A stretch of 64,000 bases of DNA from Favolaschia claudopus (GCA_037176885.1 JAWWNJ010000024.1:62001-126000), one strand, 5' to 3'. Counted from the stretch's first letter, positions 36,106 through 52,600 are shown. The notes: a model not told the origin generated them from the letters alone. A program made the numbers and translations.

Positions 36106-39004
36106 ATGGCTCGTTTTCGCGCATACACTAGCGACAGCAGCAGCGACGAAGAGGAGCCCGTGGTGGAAGTGGAGAAAATTCCCGAAGAGGTACCAGAACC
36201 ACCGGATGAAGACAGCGATGATGAATCTTCATCCAGTTCAGCGTCCTCCGACCTTCGCGAAGAGGAGCTTGTAACACAACCACGCACCCGGAATGCCTTC
36301 TACGAGGATGAAAACGGCGAAATGCAATATGTTCATGACGTCTCTCGGCCTCGCACAGACACAACAATCATTCCGTGGGCCCAACATATTGGCATGGACG
36401 CTCAGAAAATGCACGTTATGCAAACGTCCTTTGTTCCGCATGCCAGAGGAAGCTGCTGCGATGAAAGCGGTCGAGAAGTCGACGCGTTTGTCGCTACAAG
36501 TGCCTGCCCCGCTCAATCGCAAACATAGTCGCGACTCAGACGGGGACGGGCTGCGTGTGGATTCAAAGGAGGTACTGTTCGTGGCGTTGAAATTTCCTTG
36601 AATTTTACGTCTAATACCTGGTTTCTAGCGGGCATCGTTTGCTCATGATATAGAACCACCGTATCGGCCGACACGCAAGTACGCGCGTGTCGAAAGCTCG
36701 GAATCTGCTGTGGTGGGGAGTGAAGCCGCTCTTGTTGACGCTGGACTGGCTTTTGGGCGTTCGTTTCGCGTAGGATGGGGGCCTGACGGCACATTGATGC
36801 ATCCGGGCAGTCTGTGCGCTCCTACTTCCTCCATGTGAGTTCTTCCCTCGGTACAAGTTACAGACACTAAGTGTGCCCACGGGTAGTCAAAATTCCGCCA
36901 ACTCCTCCGTAATATTCAAGACGAAGATTCCAATATGCGCGTCCGGCGAGCTTTCCGTCAGGCTTCTGCAACACCAATTATCACATTCGCCCATTGACTT
37001 CGATGACGATAACATCCCATTTGCAAATCCATCACCCGCAGACCTACATTTCTCGTCATACGCCGGTCTATTCTCCTCCACAGACCGTTCATTTGAAGCC
37101 TCGCTATTCCGTTTAGGCTCTGCACTGTTCGATTCCCTCAACCTGGAGTTTGGCGACTCCATTACTCCCGATATTCGTTCGCGTATCACTGCTCTCCGTC
37201 GAAAAGCTGCCTTGTCAGCATGGCTCGAGGAAGCTATTGCTCCTGCGGTTGACGCTGATATACGCTCAAATCCGGCCGCAGGGCCCGCTGCCCTTGCGTT
37301 CTTACACCTCACTGGCAACCAAGTAGATCGAGCCTGCGAAGTAGCGATGGACGGCGGGTATCTGAGGCTTGCCACACTCATTTCACAGGCTGGTGGTGAC
37401 TTCGAATATCGTGAAGACCTCAAAGATCAGTTGGAAATTTGGCGAGAACAGCGAATAGACGTTCACATCGATGAGGGTGTGCGGAAGGTCTATGCCCTGC
37501 TCGCTGGCATAGTGGATTCAATTGTTGAGGGATCCAAGGGTGGAGGCCAAGACAGGTGCCCCGATATCGACCTTGTCGCTGGTCTTGATTGGAAACGCGT
37601 CTTTGGGTTACATTTGTGGTTCTCTGGCCTTGTGGATGCGCCAATCTCGCAGATCTTTGAGGCCTATAATCAGCTCGTCAAAGATTCTTCACCTGCGCGG
37701 ACAATTGCCCGACCTATCCCGTGGTACGAGGAGAACCCAACGGCGTCCAAGTGGCGATGGAAACTGCCTTCTCCATCTTCTCCCCCTGATGCCTTGTTTT
37801 CCTTGATCCGCCTACATGCTGAGCCATCTTGTTCACTGTCGCATGTGCTGACGCCTCTTTCCTTTGGTCCTTTTCCAATGGATGTCTCCCTTCCCTGGCA
37901 TTTGTATATCATTTTTTCGCGATGCTTGCGAGTACGCGACTTTGCGGATCGCGAGGACACTGGTAGTCGAAGGGAGATGTCACCGTCTCACGACGGCGGA
38001 GATTCCGGCGTAGAAGGACATAGTCCGAGCGCCGACTCGTTGACAAGCAGTTATGCGTTTCAATTGGAGGAACAAGGCATGCTTCAAGAAGCCGTTTTCG
38101 TTCTCCTCCATCTTGAGGGCTCTGCTGGGTGGGTCAATTCCTCTTGCATTAGGCAGGTGGAGACATATTTATCAATACCAGGCGCGAGAAGGCCATCAAA
38201 GATCTCTTGGCTCGCTGTGCTGCTCAACTGGACGAATGGTCGACTCGTGGTCTAGTTGGGAGTATGCGGATTCCCATGCCCTGGGTTCAGGAGGCCAAGG
38301 TTTGTGTTCCGGATCCTTTACTGCCAGTAATTGAATATATTCAGGCGATTCATGCTCTCCACCGCGACGAGATATATGAAGCATACGAGCTTTATCTGTC
38401 GGCTGGATTGTACAATGCCGCGCATGACATAGCTGTTCTAAAACTGGCGCCGGATGCTGTGATTCGGAACGATCTTTCCCTCCTCACGAACTTGTTCAGT
38501 CGATTCAATGGCCGGCAGGTCTCAGGATGGCATGTGCGTGGAAAGGTGAGTGTGATAGACTACCCAGGTCGGAATTGTGTTGAGGCATATCTTCAGGCAT
38601 TCCTTGATTACGCTCACATCGTGACGCGGCTGCCCGAACTCCAAGAAGAGCTTAGATTGGAGCACGCACGGGATATCATCTTTTCTCTGGAGGAGGAAAT
38701 AGACGAGCTCATTCGCAACGCGTCCAAGCTCATTGGGATATTACCGGACGCTCTTCCTGAAAGGTCGGAACTGCGGCATAATGCAGCTCTGGCGCATATG
38801 ATTGGAAGGCTGGTGAAAATCGTAGATAAATATCGGCCATTCACATTGGTACAACATCTCTTCCTCTGACTGACAACTCGAACTTACCGATCGTTTCACC
38901 AGGCCGATACTCAACCGACTCATGTAGACGAAGCTGTCAAGTTGAAGCATATTCAATCATCGGTGTACACTCGGTTCTTAACCAGTATTGACGCGGCTGC
39001 ATAG
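36106..39004 (+). CDS. NUP145C: Nucleoporin NUP96 (NUP145C), encoded on its own; one apparent +1 frameshift
   Basis: Scaffold of the Y complex of the nuclear pore. Exons 36106-36571, 36629-36834, 36887-38128, 38182-38545, 38597-38848 and 38903-39004; 876 residues after removing one base. The N-terminus is acidic (SDSSSDEEE), then MQTSLFRMPEEAA, then the signature GRSFRVGWGPDGTLMHPG, then the NUP96 helical solenoid (STDRSFEASLFRLGSALFD, GYLRLATLISQAGGD, WHLYIIFSRCLR). At 36430-36432 the three T must be two, otherwise the frame ends at an early TAG (36526-36528). No Nup98 FG or autoproteolytic domain lies upstream: clathrin ends 200 bp before. So here NUP96 is not made as part of the NUP98-NUP96 polyprotein. 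Confidence 0.92.
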
Positions 39005-39704
39005 TATATATAATAAGCTGCATGTATCTTTATATCTGCTATCTGGCTTTGGGGCAACTCGCCCGCTGACTCCTCTTCAGGATTCATTCTTTGCTGTGAA
39101 GCCTCGCGCACATTGGCTGACTTTGCCCGCTTCCTCTCGACACCCGTGAGTCCATCTGGGCAAGAGAATCTGTTGCATGCAGGTATCTGAAGCGGAGTGT
39201 GAATAACCAATCCTACTTGTTTCTCACCTTGTCCGGTTGAACTGGATGCCGCTGTGAGAGCTTTGCACCTACGTGATTCATGGGTAGCATGTAGTCAAAA
39301 CTGTAGCGTTACTATGCCAGGTCCTCACGCAGCGAGCCCACAGAAGGCCCGAGATTCTGGCGAGGCTCTAGATTGATTCAAGTGAATCGTACATATCAGC
39401 GTCGACACCTCACTGTTGGAGTTGAGCTGATGATACATCTGGAACTACCTCGAACTGGCCTACCTTAAGGTATTTTTACCATGCTCTCTGCGCGTGTTTC
39501 GGGCAGTAGGACTTCCTCAGCTGATAACAACAGATTAAAGACGGAGAAATAGTAGGACGTGTAACTATCTCTTCTGCCTTCGAACATCCTTTCCTTGATA
39601 TCATGATATGCCAACTTGACTATGTTTCAGGGCGGAACTTTGCCAATGATGAACGCTCGCAGATTTTCTTTAAATAATGTTCAAGACGTATTGGTCCTCA
39701 AATT
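39005..39704. other. Gene-free spacer upstream of the DUF6534 gene
   Basis: 700 bp with no coding signal on either strand. It holds the NUP96 3' flank and the DUF6534 promoter. A TTTAAATAAT element at 39670-39679, about 26 bp before the ATG, could act as a TATA-like box. Confidence 0.5.
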
Positions 39705-41687
39705 ATGTCTTCCGATTTACCCCCAACGGCCACCTTGGGCGCCTTTCTAGCTGGATGTTTCGCTGCGGTTGGGTAGGTTCAAGATTTTGATTTAGTCCTG
39801 ATTCTGACAAAGAAATACAGATTATCTGCCGTGCTAGGCTTCCAATGTTTCTTATACTTTCGACTTTTTCCGGCTGATTCGCAACAGTACAAAGCCCTGG
39901 TCTGTGAAGCGTCATCTTTTTCTTCCATTAATGTTCACGGCGTCGCGGAAAGGTTGTCTGGATCTGGTCTGTGGAATGCTGCTTGCTACACCCATTCTCT
40001 CATGATCAACGGTTTAGGCTCCTCGATGCCGCCCACACTGCTCTGATTTGTACAGGAGCTTGGGACTATCTTATCCTACATTTTGGTGATAGAGATGCCG
40101 TCGAAAATATCTTCCCGTTCGTAGTTTCCATTGAATAGTTGAACTACTCTTTGCTCAAAGCAACTTATAGAGTTGTCGCAGTGCGCCTGCCTTATTACCT
40201 CAAAATTGTCATCAACTGAATGCATGCTGCAGCTTACCGTGGCACTGACGGCCGTCATTACCTTGAGCGCGAACATGTAGGCTGATTCTTACTTCCAGCT
40301 CGACCATGTTTGATGTCCTCGCGCAGCTTTTACGGATGGAGGATACATAAACGTAAGGGTGTATATTATCGGCCTCATTTCTTTTGACTGACTGCAACAG
40401 TGAGCAAACATAATTGGTGGTTGACTGGACCCCTGGTATGTTCACTTTGTCCGGGATCGCTTGTCTACTCATGGTTCGTCGAGGCTTTTCTTTCCATCGT
40501 TCGTGTCGGTATGCCTATTTTCGCTCTCTCTCTCACGTCGAAGCTGACTCGCATTTTCAAGGTCTGGCTTTCAGTGAGTTTCGAGAGTCAATGGCATCAA
40601 ATGTTCCTAACATTTGCCCACAGCAACGACAACAGAGATGTGAGTCTAATGTTCTGGACGCTTCCGCCGTACCACGTTGATAACATGGCTAGGTTGATCT
40701 CCAAAACATTCCCCGCTTTTGCTGCCCGGTTCAAGGTCGCTGATACTTTGCTCATCTCGGGCTGGCGCTGACTGTATAGGCCAGATTTTGTTTACGTCGG
40801 GTCTGGTTGTCTCTGCAGTCACCGATATCATAGTGTCGTGTGGGCGTTACTATTTCCTGAGAAACCTTCGCCAAGGATATACCATGTATGTTCCGTCAAT
40901 CCAAGAATGCGGCCGCCTCATATAGCATTTCTATAGGACCCACGAAGCTGTCGATGCTGTCGTGGTTTTCACTGTCAACGACGGATGGTATGTTGTGCTT
41001 GAATGCTGTTTCCAGGGATGCAGTTCTGACCTCTGACGACGTGGACAGTTTGACTTGGTGGGTCCTTCCACTTGTTGTTCTTCTTCAAGTTGACATCCTA
41101 GTTCAGCGCCGTCGTTATCGCTTCGATCATCTGTGTATGTACTTAACTACTTACTCGTGTACCTTAATCTGACGATCTCACCGTCCAGTGGCTCGTTAGC
41201 CCAGGAACATTCTATTATTTAGCCATCTATCTATCCATAGCTAAGCGTGAGTATCTTCCTGCCCATTGCCACCAAGGCTCGACAACTAATCGATTGTAGT
41301 CTATGCCAACTCAGTCCTTGCCACGTACGCATCTTGTGGAACGACACCCCATTGCGCTTAACATGCATCACAGTTTGAACCTTCGGAATTGGTACCGCCA
41401 CCGATACATTGGGCCGCGCGCCATCAGCATGTTCAACCGCCCAGCTCGCGCCAATGGTGTCGCTCTTCCTGCCTCACAAGCAATGGACTCGAGCGGTCAA
41501 CCCACTAGCATCAGCAATATAGGACCCGAGGTATGCCCCACACCGGTTCACTAATTATCTACACACTCAAAAATTATCGCAGAAAATGGAAGTTTTTGTT
41601 GCTCATCAGGTCGAATATGTTCAGGACTTCCCGCACGAGGAGGTTGACGGAAGCGGCTCTTCAAGGAAGTCGGTTACTATCGCATGA
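39705..41687 (+). CDS. DUF6534 seven-span membrane protein with 20 exons
   Basis: Family of seven-transmembrane proteins greatly expanded in mushrooms; function unknown. Twenty exons: 39705-39772, 39821-39899, 39953-39966, 40018-40116, 40171-40180, 40233-40276, 40327-40352, 40401-40435, 40484-40508, 40562-40573, 40624-40639, 40693-40735, 40785-40885, 40937-40987, 41049-41057, 41107-41134, 41189-41246, 41300-41324, 41374-41530, 41583-41687. The frame closes at 334 residues. Family order is clear: ATLGAFLAGCFAAVGLSAVL, VVWIWLLDAAHTALICTGAWDYL, VALTVALTAVITL, NWWLTGPL, LFTSGLVVSAVTDIIVSC, the lumenal EAVDAVVVFTVNDGCLTC, LYANSVLATLN. Several exons are 9-16 nt. Because no exon is long, the gene is almost invisible to open-frame scans. 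Model sure in family terms; single junctions less so. Confidence 0.85.
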
Positions 41688-42270
41688 ATGCCCAGCCTAT
41701 TTTCTCTCTTGTGTAAAACACGACATGTACTCTTTACTATTTTACTATACTAGGATCGAAATTATCATCCTCTGACCTTTCGCTGACCTACGATCGCTTG
41801 AGTTTCGATGCAACAAGCTTGACTGATACGGGCGTCCATCCCCAGGTTCAACAGCTGAATCCAATTTTGAACTTAGCCGAGGGTAAGTGGAGGATACACA
41901 AGTCGGGCAAAGCACACAGAAATGAGAGGAGGCAGAATTAGAGGAGCGTATATCACGGATATAGTACAACAGTCTACGTTTACAGAGTTCAACAAATACA
42001 AGTACACTATAGATGGGTATAGAATGAAAAGCTTGGTATAACGAGGGCGCCTACGATGTCTGTTGATGATGCAGAGCCATAATTGAACACATATATTGAT
42101 ACATATCGGTCTTGCCGTCCGTCGATTTATTTTGAATGCACACCCTCGACGAGCAAGGGGGCCGGGCGGGTCAACTGGTGAATTTGGTCAGGGCCAGCAA
42201 GGGAGCGATGGAAGGAAACGCACTAGACCCAGACAAATAAAGGCGGGAGAGAGAAAGAGGTTTCTACTTA
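41688..42270. other. Convergent 3' spacer of DUF6534 and ATG4 genes
   Basis: 583 bp between two stop codons; AT-rich, no coding signal. It holds both 3' untranslated regions. Confidence 0.5.
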
Positions 42271-44226
42271 TTAGGCTTCATTCTTCGTCAGCGGCAGCGA
42301 CGTCCGACTTCGACCGAACGAGCGCAGCTTATTGCGGAATCCTTCCATGGCAAAAGACAGGCGGCCTTTCCCAATGTTCCCATTGGACATAGAATAGACA
42401 GAATCGTCGCTGTTCACGCGTTCTGGCCGCGGGGGGACATCGATGGAACTCCATGGAGACTGGGGTTCGTCTGAGATTCTCGCCTTGGAAGTCGCAATTG
42501 TGTCTATGGGCGTGAGAACAGAAGATACAGCAGAGCTGCTGATGGGTGGAGGCGACGCTGCCGAGGGGTCGTCTGAGCTGGCGATACTCTCAAGCGCGAT
42601 GCTGTCGTCTTCTTCGTCGCCACCCAGGTCCACGGAGGGCCAGGACGGAGGCTCTTCTTGTACCGAAAATATGGCACGTGGTAGCTATTGAAAGCATGAG
42701 TCCCAAACGAGAATATCCGTGCGACAGTAACGCAGCGGCTTACCTCTGAGACGCGTTTTCGGAAATCCGTCCACTCTTCGGCATCACGGCATAGAAAGCC
42801 GACGAGCATACTGGGATCGAGGCCGCTCAGATGCATCTTGCGCACCTTCTCACAATGGAACGTCTGTAGTTCAGCCTGACTGTATGCAGAAGCGTAGTAC
42901 TGTTCTGCTGCCTCATCTGTATCCTGGTCGTTGTTCGTCTTGGGAGGAGGCCGTAGCGGAACGGCAGGTCGCGAATGGTGGGGATCCAGATAGAATAGGC
43001 CTTCCGCTTGCGCGGCAACGAAATATAAAGAGGACGAGGGGCGACCGCCAGCAATACCAACGGACTGAGGGAAGGTGTAGAGTTGCTTTATCGTGTCGTA
43101 ATATATAGGATTGACGCCGTCTAAACCGAGCCGTAGACCGAGAAGGAGAAGTACAGGACGGTCACCCCAGGAAAGCGAGTCGTTGTCGGATTCCGTATCG
43201 GGGTTCGGAGAAGTATGGGAGGCATCGAATACCGAGGTTTGGTACAGGACGCCATCTGTGGCAACGGACACGCCCAAGCCGCATGCAGGGAAGGCGTGTA
43301 CAAGGGTTCTACCGAAGAATGAGTACAACAAGAGAGAGAAAATATAGGACAACATACTTGATAGCGCCGGCAGCTATACTTGGTCCAAACCATTGACCGA
43401 CCTCTGTTCCAAGATCTTTACCGGCAAGTGCCATGCGATGAACGCTGAAAGGCGCCTCTGGTGCTGGGGAGTCCAGGAACCATGTTAGGAGGCGCACATA
43501 TGCAGCATGACGAGCTCTATCTTCACTACCCATGGAGGATGAAGAGTTGGATGTGGCCGTCGGGGAGAATGGCGGCGAGGATGGTATTGAATGTTTGCGG
43601 CGATGGGTGCTCTTCGGAGATGAATTAGGTGTTGGAAGGAAAAAGGACGAGCGAGTGACCGGAGGGCCAGGGGGTCGCCGCCAGTCTGCCAAGTCCGTGT
43701 TGATACGAGCGACGACTACAAACTAAGTCATGACTTACCTCGTCCAGAATGAATAGAAAGAAGAGCATTAGCCAACAAACTCTGGCCAGTTCGCAGCATG
43801 CATCCCCAACCTGCGTCCGAGGTGAAGCCTCGTGGGCCGCCGTCTATGGCGTCAAAGTCTCGACGGTATGTACACCAGATGCGAGTTCTGAAGTCGGAAT
43901 AAAATTGAGGTGGCCAATGATGGCCTGACGCGGAGTCCTGGTTCTGGCTCTGTCCCTAGATTTCGTGAGTAAGGCCGGCATGAATCGAAGTGGAACCACA
44001 CAGCGCTTGCCTGTGTCGTCTCAATCGCATCGCTCTGAACCCAGCCAGGGTGCTTCACTCCTGTCGAGCGGTCAGTTGTTTCCCAGGTGGACTTGGTAGA
44101 CTTGCCCAATAGCCAGATATCTTGTTCACACTTGTCCGGGGTGGAGTCTGTGTCGAACAGGTATTGAACCGCCTTTTCCCAGCTTTTGGATGAGGCAGTC
44201 TTGAGAGCCTTGACTGGCGTGTTCAT
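42271..44226 (-). CDS. ATG4: Autophagy cysteine protease ATG4
   Basis: Processes Atg8 before lipidation and releases it afterwards. Exons 44226-44002, 43955-43739, 43685-43358, 43308-42744 and 42684-42271; 582 residues. The catalytic Cys is in [13 protein letters not shown] near residue 127 and the Asp-His pair in YLDPHHSRP near 365-367. WLLG and [10 protein letters not shown] are further family marks. A Ser/Pro-rich insert follows DWRRPPGPP (about residues 149-195), and the C-terminal 140 residues are Ser-rich and disordered, typical of mushroom ATG4. Intron 1 may use the GT donor at 44001 or a GC donor (GCAAGC) 12 nt earlier; both keep the frame. Confidence 0.95.
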
Positions 44227-44674
44227 GGAGGTTGGGGAAGAGAAGAATAAGTAAAGAAACGAATGAAATGAGCAAAGGGTTGTTGAGGTAAGAACGAAAC
44301 GGCCACAGCTCTTACGTCAGCCCTTGGTTTACCTCTTCCCCTTCAACTCTAACTAAGCTACCGTCTTGCAATTCCGTCTTGGCCACTTAAGACGCTCTGA
44401 ATCGCCTTCGAATGCTGATACATCGAATTTTCAATTTTGTTTCTATGCTTCTTCCCTAACAGTCGAGAAAGCGGCTTTTCTATAGTCGCAATACAACTCA
44501 TATCTTGAAGATTCTCGAGCTCTTCCTTATTCAAACTTTTTAGTGGCCACTTGCATTCATGCAGTATAGTTTGCGTTTCGTGCGCATAGTTCGGTTACAT
44601 TCAACGCGCACCTGTGGGAGAATTCCGTTTACTTTTGGCCCTTATCGCTCTCTCCCTGTTCGGCCTTGTACACC
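44227..44674. promoter_or_regulatory. Divergent promoter of ATG4 and amidase genes
   Basis: 448 bp between divergent start codons; no coding signal and no clear TATA box. Confidence 0.45.
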
Positions 44675-46214
44675 ATGCAGCGAATGTCTGCCACCGAGTT
44701 CATCTCCTCTGGAAAAACAGTAGAACACTATGCTCGGGTGCTCTTGGACTATATTGCCACACGCGATGCCCAGGTGCAAGCATGGGCTTACCTCGAACCC
44801 GAATACGTGCTTTCTCAGGCGCGCCAACTCGACGCCATTCCGCCACAGCAACGAGGCCCATTGCACGGGGTACCCATCGGTGTCAAGGATATTTTCTACA
44901 GTAAAGGTATGTTTGGAGATCGGTGAAAGTCATGGTATGCCCATAACGTACTCTAGATATGCCTACGCAGCATAATTCCACCTTGTACACGGACGATGCG
45001 CCTGTTATCGATGCTTCGCTTGTTATGCTACTCAGAAGTGCTGGGGCTCTTATTTTCGGTCGATATCATTCCCCGGCAGCGGACATGGTCATCAGCGATT
45101 TACTGACGTTCATGTAGGCAAAACAACAACAACAGAGTTTGCCTCAGGTTGTCCTCTCCTCCTCGTAGATTTGCGCTAATCGTCAATGTATACCTCACTG
45201 CAGTTACCACCGGAACAAAAACCCGCAATCCTCACAACTTCGACCGGACCCCAGGAGGCTCCTCTGCAGGTTCTGGAGCAGCCGTTGGCGACTTCCAGGT
45301 GCCCATTGCTTTGGGCACTCAAACTGTCGGAAGGTAGGTTCACAGCCAATTCTGCTCTGCGTCGATCACATCTCTCGCTAGTATCATCCGTCCGGCATCT
45401 TTCAACGGGATATTTGGGTTCAAACCGACTTGGGGTGCCATTTCGCGGGAGGGCGTCAAAATATGCTCTTTGAATTTCGACACAATGGGTTTTTTCACCA
45501 GATCTGTCGCAGATCTCGAGCTTCTTGCGGATGCAGTCAAGTTCGAAGATGACGAGAAAGCACCAGCCCCCTTCGCCGTTGCTGGAGCCAAGTTTGCGGT
45601 TTGCAAGACACACGTATGGTTCGAAGCTGGACAGGGAACTGTCGATGCCTTGAATCTGGCTGTTCGACTACTTCGCGATCAAGGGGCATCGGTTGAGGAG
45701 CTTGAGTTGCCCGATGAGTTTGCCAGTGTGAGGCAATCCCATCTCACAGTATTCGAACGCGATGCTGGGGTGACTTTCCTCAACGAATACGCTCGAGCCA
45801 AAGCGCAACTTGATCCAGTAATCGTTCAATTTATTGAAAATCCTTCAAAGCAATCTCACAAGGATTATTTGAAGGCGCTGGATAATCTGGCCCAGCTCCG
45901 ACCCAAATGGGATTCAATCGCCAGCAATTATGATGCGATTGTCACCCCATCCGTAGTGGACGAGGCACCTGAAGGTCTGGCGAGTACCGGGAATCCAGCG
46001 CTGTGCGCGTTGTGGACGGTCAGGAATCAAACTGGCCGAGAATCTGGCTAACATCGCAGACTAGGCTCTACATACGCCAGTAGTTAACATTCCTGGTTTC
46101 AAAGGGGCGAATGGTATGCCAATCGGCTTGTCTCTGGTCACCGCGCGATACCATGATCGTCGTTTGCTGAAAGTGGCAGCCGCCGTAGCACCTGTCTTCG
46201 AAGGGGGGAAATGA
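44675..46214 (+). CDS. Amidase-signature hydrolase
   Basis: Hydrolyses carboxylic amides with a Ser-cisSer-Lys triad. Exons 44675-44906, 44957-45058, 45118-45147, 45204-45333, 45382-46018 and 46065-46214; 426 residues. Lys is in [10 protein letters not shown] (about 71), cis-Ser in [14 protein letters not shown] (about 142), nucleophile Ser in [14 protein letters not shown] (about 166), and the end has [15 protein letters not shown]. Closest in look to GatA-like fungal amidases, but shorter and without GatA tRNA-binding additions, so a free amidase is more likely. Substrate unknown. The next gene starts 88 bp after its stop on the same strand. Confidence 0.92.
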
Positions 46215-46302
46215 ACCCGGCGTCGATTTCGAAATCTTGACATGTTGTCATTACGTAAATACAGCGAAATACATTCTCTGTTTCTTCTCTACTCCGTCTT
46301 CG

Positions 46303-49403
<3,101 letters not shown>

Positions 49404-49616
49404 TTATAGCCAATAATTTGTATTTTATCTCAACTACGGACAAGAGGGAAATTTGCTTTGAAAGTTTATGCCAGTCGGAATCAGGTGGTGAGTCACGATG
49501 GCGCGGGAAAGTGTGACTTCACGCGACGCGAATGTGACACTGCATCAACGCGTTTGTTTGCCGCCCGTGTTGAGCAGTCCGTCGGTCGAGGCGGCGGCGG
49601 CAACGACCAACGCAGA

Positions 49617-52600
49617 ATGGACGACTACGTGGAGACTTCAGATCCTGAGGAGCTCGAAGATCTCAGGCGACTCAGACCTCCAGTAATTCGCCCTCCTTCT
49701 AGGAATAGCAGACATTCCCCGCGAAAGCGACCAAAGGTTCGTAACCGTCTTTGAATTCCTCTTGTTTCTCACTTCGTATCTGTATTAGCTTCACCATGAA
49801 TACAGCGACACAATGCCTCGAACCCCCATACGTTCCCCGTCCTATTCATCCCACGAAGCACCTTCTCCCCAATTTAGATCGACATCTCCCGCCAGCCTCA
49901 CCAGCGGCAGCTCGCGCAGGGCTAGCTCTCTCGTTGTGACCCCTCCAGTATCAGACGTCAGACAACATTCGGTGACCCTCTCGCCGGACAACAGCCAGGA
50001 GGACCCTTTGCTGCTCAAGCCCAGCCGAGCTTCCCATGTGGCATCACCACACGTTCGGACTCCTAGTAGTTCGCCCTTGTTTTCGCAATCCGACTTTGCC
50101 GACCCACCGAGTCCTGTGAAAGCTGCGCCGAGCCATCCAAGCACACCTGCCCAATCCCGAGATTCGCGTTCGCCGTCTGCTGACCCCGTACTGCTCTTTA
50201 CCCCGCCTCAGCATTCTCTCGGCGGGGGAGCCGACACAGAGGATGAAGAAAACCAAGTTTCCCTTCCCGCTGTCGATTCGCCTCCATCACCTCTCACTCC
50301 CTCGCATTCCGAGCGATCCCTCTCTCCTGACGGCGATGCCTCGCCAAGGCCGCCACCTACATCAAACAAACCTGACGCAGGCGCGGAATTCGTGCGCTCT
50401 ATTGCGGGCGGGCGACAGCTCCGGGACCGACAGGAGCATCAGAAAAAACCGTATCAAGCTGACAAGCGTAGATATCGAATGTTGATGAAAGGCTTGCCAG
50501 AGGCCATAGTGCCGGCGGAGCGCAGCCCAAAACGCCGTCGGGGGCACGACAGGTATGAAGAAGATGAGGACGTGCAGACTCAGGAGCTTCAGGATGCAGA
50601 ATACGAGTCCGAAAGTGAAGGCAAAAGGACGAAGCGTGCACGCAAGCGATCAAAGGATCGGAGCCCAAGCAATGACTGGATTCAGGTTCCGTCCCTGCCT
50701 TCCGACGATGACGAGGATGGTTCCATCGCGGCCACGAGGAAGGAGGCGCACAAGATGCAGGAAAAGCAGAAAAGAGAAAGAAAAGAGAAACATCGCCGAA
50801 AGAAAGCCAAAGCTTTCCCTCTCCAACCAAGCGATGATCCCGACAGAGAACAGCACGCTTCGCGCAGAGTAAGCACCGTACTACATTCTATTGCTCTTTG
50901 CTCAACCGCTAAATTCTTAGTCGCCATTACCACGTTCTAATGTTCGTATGGGCTCGCCCGAGCCTCAAACTCCTCATCGGTCCCGAACAGTGCGTAGAAT
51001 ACACGCTTATATTGCCCCAATTACTGACCAATTCTTCAGTCCTCTCCTCTGGAACTTCGCCCGAGTTCACCGAAATCTCCATCCCCTCTAGCTTCTCCAA
51101 CACATTCAGCTCAAAATACGCGTTCAATTTCTCCTCCGGACTTCATCCGTCATGATAGTGACGTCGACATGGATATGCCCAACACTTTCTCCCCGCCTCC
51201 CGATTCCCCCAGTGCCCAAATTGGTGACCATCAATCCCCCATTGTCATATCTGAAAATGAGAGCGACGATCCGAACCCTACACAACAAGATGAGGCGCCT
51301 GAAGAATTGACAGCGGCTGAGAAGAAACACAGGGCGCGACTTCGCGCTCTCAGTCGCATGTACCCTGCTTTCATGCGGGACCAAATGATGAAGGGCGGTG
51401 AGCTATCAAAACCCAAACGCAGACCACAGCCCGCGTCTTCTTCTTCGGAGAGTGAAGAAGATCAAGAGCAACCATTACTTCCAGGACAAACACGAGCTCG
51501 CATAGCAGATCGTCCTCGAGACCTACACGAAATCAAGGGAGACACCGAAAGTTCAGAAGACGAACAGGCGACGGTGGAATCCAGGAAGATGGCTGACTCG
51601 GATGACGAGCCTCCCTTCATCGACTCGGATGTACAGGTCGTTTGGCCAGGGCGTAAGAGTCGTGCGCAAGAATTTATCTGGGATTCTGACGAAGAAGACG
51701 GCTGCGATGGCAGAATAGACGACGAGCGAATCGAGGCTTACTTGCGGGAGGCACCTGTGCGAGGTTCGGGACTGCAAGAGAAGGATATGATAGATTGGAT
51801 GCTGGATAATACCGCTTTCATTGGTGGAGCCAGACAACGAACAACACAAGCCAAGGTCGCCAAAACTACTCAGTCTTCTCGAGGCTCGAAGAAACCCAAG
51901 ATCTCCATAACCGTGGGTGGAGCCCGACGCGAGCGTCAGACCAAGCTGCCATTTGTTAAAACATCCAAACGGCGGCAAGGTGGGGACCGGCGGCGAACCC
52001 AGTCTCCTCCACGTTCAGCTGCTTCTGACCGTCGTCCGCGAGCCCCCGTGCATCAGACTGTGTTGATCATTGAACGCACAAGGTCCCGTAGCCCACGGCA
52101 CCGTTCTCCATCCATGAGCCCCGAACGCAACGAGATGTATGACGATGAACGCTCACCCTCCACTCCGCGCCGTACTTCTGCTCTCCGTGAATCCGTTCCC
52201 CGCGTACAAGATCCCGCTGATATGCGTAAAGCCCAACGGAAACAAAGGGACAAGGAGAGAAAGGAGTTCATCAAGATGCAAGGAATCTGGATAAATATTG
52301 CAGCGCAGGGCAGTCGCATCGTTGGACAGCCTTGCAAAGCCTCGAGCTCGGCCAAAGTTTTATCCAAGGCTGTCTCAATCGTACCCGACCGCGGATTTCA
52401 CGAAGCTTTGGCGCCCATTAAGTCGCATAAGGCACGGGTACATCGTGGTCCCTCTGGCTCGAAATCGGTTTCTACTCGCATTGAGTCTGCACCTCGCTCG
52501 GCTGTAAAGCAGAGGAAACCGAGACCGAAGAAGGTCCATCGTCCCGGGCGGCCTCCGTCGCCTGTCTCCATGGATGACGAACCGGAGCAACATGGTTCGG

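Noticed and set aside
36430..36528. Continuation of the NUP96 first exon in the original frame to TAG as a separate short protein
   Set aside because: The other frame carries the conserved NUP96 sequence; this frame is simply the product of the one-base shift.
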